Shown here piece by piece: positions 59,641-64,000 of a stretch of DNA of 64,000 nt. Location of the stretch: contig NW_027460395.1 in NCBI RefSeq assembly GCF_050947875.1, forward strand, positions 24,219 through 88,218, given 5' to 3'. The translations under genes and the position numbers were made by a program. Origin of the DNA: Dermacentor variabilis. Taxonomy: Eukaryota; Arthropoda; Arachnida; Ixodida; Ixodidae. The notes beneath the pieces are model-generated. The model did no database searches, had not been told where the DNA came from, and saw only the letters and a list, made by a program, of their open reading frames with translations. The first letter of the stretch is position 1. Every line of letters begins with the position of its first letter.

Positions 59641-61970
59641 CGTCGTTTGGTTGAAATCCACGTGCGCGTTCTGCCAAAAGCACCATTTGCATGCATATCG
59701 TGTGGTTTTGCAGAAAACTGCGTCCGCGTCTACCAAAAGATGCATGTGCATGCTTAAAACGCGTTTTGGCACAAATCCATGTGCGGGTGCTAAGAAGAGC
59801 AGCATCGGCATGCTTTTTACGTCGTTTGGTAGAAATCCACGTGCGCGTTCTGCCAAAAGCACCATTTGCATGCATATCGTGTGGTTTTGCAGAAAACTGC
59901 GTCCGCGTATACTAAAAGATACATGTGCATGCTTAAAACGCGTTTTGGCACAAATCCATGTGCGGGTGCTAAAAAGAGCAGCATCGGCATGCTTTTCACG
60001 TCGTTTGGTAGAAATACACGTGCGCGTTCTGCCAAAAGCACCATTTGCATGCATATCGTGTGGTTTTGCAGAAAACTGCGTCCGCGTCTACCAAAAGATG
60101 CATGTGCATGCTTAAAACGCGTTTCGGCACAAATCCATGTGCGGGTGCTAAAAAGAGCAGCATCGGCATGCTTTTCACGTCGTTTGGTAGAAATCCACGT
60201 GCGCGTTCTGCCAAAAGCACCATTTGCATGCATATCGTGTGGTTTTGCAGAAAACTGCGTCCGCGTCTACCAAAAGATGCATGTGCATGCTTAAAACGCG
60301 TTTGGCACAAATCCATGTGCGGGTGCTAAAAAGAGCAGCATCGGCATGCTTTTCACGTCGTTTGGTAGAAATCCACGCTTCGCGTTCTGCCAAAAGCACC
60401 ATTTGCATGCACATCGTGTGGTTTTACAGAAAACTGCGTCCGCGTTTACCAAAAGATGCATGTGCATGCTTAAAACGCGTTTTGGCACAAATTCATGTGC
60501 GGGTGCTAAAAAGAGCAGCATCGGCATGCTTTTCACGTCGTTTGGTAGAAATCCACGTGCGCGTTCTGCCAAAAGCACCATTTGCATGCATATCGTGTGC
60601 TTTTGCAGAAAACTGCGTCCTCGTCTACCAAAAAATGCATGTGCATGCTTAAAAACGCGTTTTGGCACAAATCCATGTGCGGGTGCTAAAAAGAGCAGCA
60701 TCGGCATGCTTTTCACGTCGTTTGGTAGAAATCCACGCTTCGCGTTCTGCCAAAAAGCACCATTTGCATGCATATCGTGTGGTTTTGCAGAAAACTGCGT
60801 CCGCGTCTACCAAAAGATGCATGTGCATGCTTAAAACGCGTTTTGGCACAAATCCATGTGCGGGTGCGAAAAGGAGCAGCATCGGCATGCTTTTCACGTC
60901 GTTTGGTAGAACTCCACGTGCGCGTTCTGCCAAAAGCACCATTTGCATGCATATCGTGTGGTTTTGCAGAAAACTGCGTCCGCGTCTACCAAAAGATGCA
61001 TGTGCATGCTTAAAACGCGTTTTGGCACAAATCCATGTGCGGGTGCTAAAAAGAGCAGCATCGGCATGCTTTTCACGTCGTTTGGTTGAAATCCACGTGC
61101 GCGTTCTGCCAAAAGCACCATTTGCATGCATATCGTGTGGTTTTGCAGAAAACTGCGTCCGCGTCTACCAAAAGATGCATGTGCATGCTTAAAACGCGTT
61201 TTGGCACAAATCCATGTGCGGGTGCTAAGAAGAGCAGCATCGGCATGCTTTTTACGTCGTTTGGTAGAAATCCACGTGCGCGTTCTGCCAAAAGCACCAT
61301 TTGCATGCATATCGTGTGGTTTTGCAGAAAACTGCGTCCGCGTATACTAAAAGATACATGTGCATGCTTAAAACGCGTTTTGGCACAAATCCATGTGCGG
61401 GTGCTAAAAAGAGCAGCATCGGCATGCTTTTCACGTCGTTTGGTAGAAATACACGTGCGCGTTCTGCCAAAAGCACCATTTGCATGCATATCGTGTGGTT
61501 TTGCAGAAAACTGCGTCCGCGTCTACCAAAAGATGCATGTGCATGCTTAAAACGCGTTTTTGGCACAAATCCATGTGCGGGTGCTAAAAAGAGCAGCATC
61601 GGCATGCTTTTCACGTCGTTTGGTAGAAATCCACGTGCGCGTTCTGCCAAAAGCACCATTTGCATGCATATCGTGTGGTTTTGCAGAAAACTGCGTCCGC
61701 GTCTACCAAAAGATGCATGTGCATGCTTAAAACGCGTTTTGGCACAAATCCATGTGCGGGTGCGAAAAAGAGCAGCATCGGCATGCTTTTCACGTCGTTT
61801 GGTAGAACTCCACGTGCGCGTTCTGCCAAAAGCACCATTTGCATGCATATCGTGTGGTTTTGCAGAAAACTGCGTCCGCGTCTACCAAAAGATGCATGTG
61901 CATGCTTAAAACGCGTTTTGGCACAAATCCATGTGCGGGTGCTAAAAAAGAGCAGCATCGGCATGCTTTT
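59640..61970. repeat. 13-monomer higher-order unit, copy 1
   Basis: Markers at offset 2332 (13 monomers plus 5 bases): CGTATACTAAAAG near 59905 and 62237, the shortened GCGTTTGGCAC near 60298 and 62631, CACATCGTG near 60411 and 62742, and ATGTGCATGCTTAAAAACG near 60640 and 62972. Inside it, an 8-monomer and a 5-monomer sub-step are visible. Confidence 0.8.
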
Positions 61971-64000
61971 CACGTCGTTTGGTTGAAATCCACGTGCGCG
62001 TTCTGCCAAAAGCACCATTTGCATGCATATCGTGTGGTTTTGCAGAAAACTGCGTCCGCGTCTACCAAAAGATGCATGTGCATGCTTAAAACGCGTTTTG
62101 GCACAAATCCATGTGCGGGTGCTAAGAAGAGCAGCATCGGCATGCTTTTTACGTCGTTTGGTAGAAATCCACGTGCGCGTTCTGCCAAAAGCACCATTTG
62201 CATGCATATCGTGTGGTTTTGCAGAAAACTGCGTCCGCGTATACTAAAAGATACATGTGCATGCTTAAAACGCGTTTTGGCACAAATCCATGTGCGGGTG
62301 CTAAAAAGAGCAGCATCGGCATGCTTTTCACGTCGTTTGGTAGAAATACACGTGCGCGTTCTGCCAAAAGCACCATTTGCATGCATATCGTGTGGTTTTG
62401 CAGAAAACTGCGTCCGCGTCTACCAAAAGATGCATGTGCATGCTTAAAACGCGTTTTGGCACAAATCCATGTGCGGGTGCTAAAAAGAGCAGCATCGGCA
62501 TGCTTTTCACGTCGTTTGGTAGAAATCCACGTGCGCGTTCTGCCAAAAGCACCATTTGCATGCATATCGTGTGGTTTTGCAGAAAACTGCGTCCGCGTCT
62601 ACCAAAAGATGCATGTGCATGCTTAAAACGCGTTTGGCACAAATCCATGTGCGGGTGCTAAAAAGAGCAGCATCGGCATGCTTTTCACGTCGTTTGGTAG
62701 AAATCCACGCTTCGCGTTCTGCCAAAAGCACCATTTGCATGCACATCGTGTGGTTTTACAGAAAACTGCGTCCGCGTTTACCAAAAGATGCATGTGCATG
62801 CTTAAAACGCGTTTTGGCACAAATTCATGTGCGGGTGCTAAAAAGAGCAGCATCGGCATGCTTTTCACGTCGTTTGGTAGAAATCCACGTGCGCGTTCTG
62901 CCAAAAGCACCATTTGCATGCATATCATGTGCTTTTGCAGAAAACTGCGTCCTCGTCTACCAAAAGATGCATGTGCATGCTTAAAAACGCGTTTTGGCAC
63001 AAATCCATGTGCGGGTGCTAAAAAGAGCAGCATCGGCATGCTTTTCACGTCGTTTGGTAGAAATCCACGCTTCGCGTTCTGCCAAAAGCACCATTTGCAT
63101 GCATATCGTGTGGTTTTGCAGAAAACTGCGTCCGCGTCTACCAAAAGATGCATGTGCATGCTTAAAACGCGTTTTGGCACAAATCCATGTGCGGGTGCGA
63201 AAAAGAGCAGCATCGGCATGCTTTTCACGTCGTTTGGTAGAACTCCACGTGCGCGTTCTGCCAAAAGCACCATTTGCATGCATATCGTGTGGTTTTGCAG
63301 AAAACTGCGTCCGCGTCTACCAAAAGATGCATGTGCATGCTTAAAACGCGTTTTGGCACAAATCCATGTGCGGGTGCTAAAAAGAGCAGCATCGGCATGC
63401 TTTTCACGTCGTTTGGTTGAAATCCACGTGCGCGTTCTGCCAAAAGCACCATTTGCATGCATATCGTGTGGTTTTGCAGAAAACTCCGTCCGCGTCTACC
63501 AAAAGATGCATGTGCATGCTTAAAACGCGTTTTGGCACAAATCCATGTGCGGGTGCTAAGAAGAGCAGCATCGGCATGCTTTTTACGTCGTTTGGTAGAA
63601 ATCCACGTGCGCGTTCTGCCAAAAGCACCATTTGCATGCATATCGTGTGGTTTTGCAGAAAACTGCGTCCGCGTATACTAAAAGATACATGTGCATGCTT
63701 AAAACGCGTTTTGGCACAAATCCATGTGCGGGTGCTAAAAAGAGCAGCATCGGCATGCTTTTCACGTCGTTTGGTAGAAATACACGTGCGCGTTCTGCCA
63801 AAAGCACCATTTGCATGCATATCGTGTGGTTTTGCAGAAAACTGCGTCCGCGTCTACCAAAAGATGCATGTGCATGCTTAAAACGCGTTTTGGCACAAAT
63901 CCATGTGCGGGTGCTAAAAAGAGCAGCATCGGCATGCTTTTCACGTCGTTTGGTAGAAATCCACGTGCGCGTTCTGCCAAAAGCACCATTTGCATGCATA
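61971..64000. repeat. 13-monomer higher-order unit, copy 2 (cut by window end)
   Basis: Second tandem copy with the same markers, truncated by the end of the window. Confidence 0.8.

Larger units (their letters stand above)
15550..64000. repeat. Satellite array, right block (179-bp monomer)
   Basis: About 270 further copies of the same monomer, in the same orientation and continuous with the left block once the LINE is removed. It runs off the right edge. It is more heterogeneous than the left block: it contains a diverged monomer subtype between about 27.4 and 45 kb, a recurrent 3-base deletion subtype between about 33 and 48.4 kb, and many one-base homopolymer length differences after 30 kb. 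Higher-order blocks of 3 to 23 monomers are visible. No non-satellite insertion is seen anywhere in this 48-kb stretch, and no gene is supported. Confidence 0.98.

Noticed and set aside
56..63999. Hundreds of overlapping 60-281-residue open frames on both strands across the satellite (for example 62678-63523, 281 residues)
   Set aside because: They recur at 179-base steps in sliding frames, begin at the ATGCAT motifs of the repeat, occur equally on both strands and have no recognisable domain. Monomer changes do not respect codons.
1..64000. The whole window as an assembly artefact
   Set aside because: Copies differ by ordered point variants and indels at many scales, and a filled and an empty LINE site coexist. 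This fits a genuine evolving array, although copy number and some homopolymer lengths may be wrong.

Overview
The window is almost entirely one tandem satellite array, from an animal genome, with a single non-LTR retrotransposon inserted in it. There are no bacterial genes, operons or CRISPR arrays. The only real protein-coding gene is the 979-residue ORF of an RTE/BovB-type LINE on the minus strand. That ORF, together with a tRNA-like module at the element's 5' end, resembles elements I associate with chelicerate and especially hard-tick genomes. I infer an ixodid tick or related arthropod with moderate confidence, because RTE elements are known for horizontal transfer and the satellite itself does not identify a taxon.

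Layout. Positions 1-12333 are satellite (about 69 monomers). Positions 12334-15549 are the LINE in minus orientation, bounded by a 12-bp target-site duplication. Positions 15550-64000 are satellite again (about 270 monomers). The monomer consensus is 179 bp, about 48% GC and rich in CpG. It is itself a trimer of about 60-bp units (60+61+58 bp) that are roughly 70% identical to each other, each carrying one GCATGC. The repeat hierarchy therefore has three levels: about 60 bp, 179 bp, and higher-order blocks of 3, 8, 13-16, 19-20 and 22-23 monomers, recognised by shared private variants. Block lengths drift by whole monomers, as expected from unequal exchange.

The LINE looks young. Its ORF is uninterrupted from the endonuclease through the reverse transcriptase, its target-site duplication is perfect, and an unfilled paralogue of the exact insertion site lies 14 monomers downstream (18056-18067). 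The block duplication therefore came before the insertion. The element's 5' end carries a tRNA-like segment followed by an A-rich tract and a 19-bp terminal tandem duplication.

The many 138-281-residue open frames across the array are by-products of a stop-poor monomer whose length is not a multiple of three, and I do not annotate them as genes. I found no evidence for a novel enzymatic or defence system. The noteworthy content is the nested satellite architecture, the filled and empty site pair, and the chimeric-looking 5' end of the LINE. Scattered single-base homopolymer indels, mostly after 30 kb, may be residual sequencing errors.
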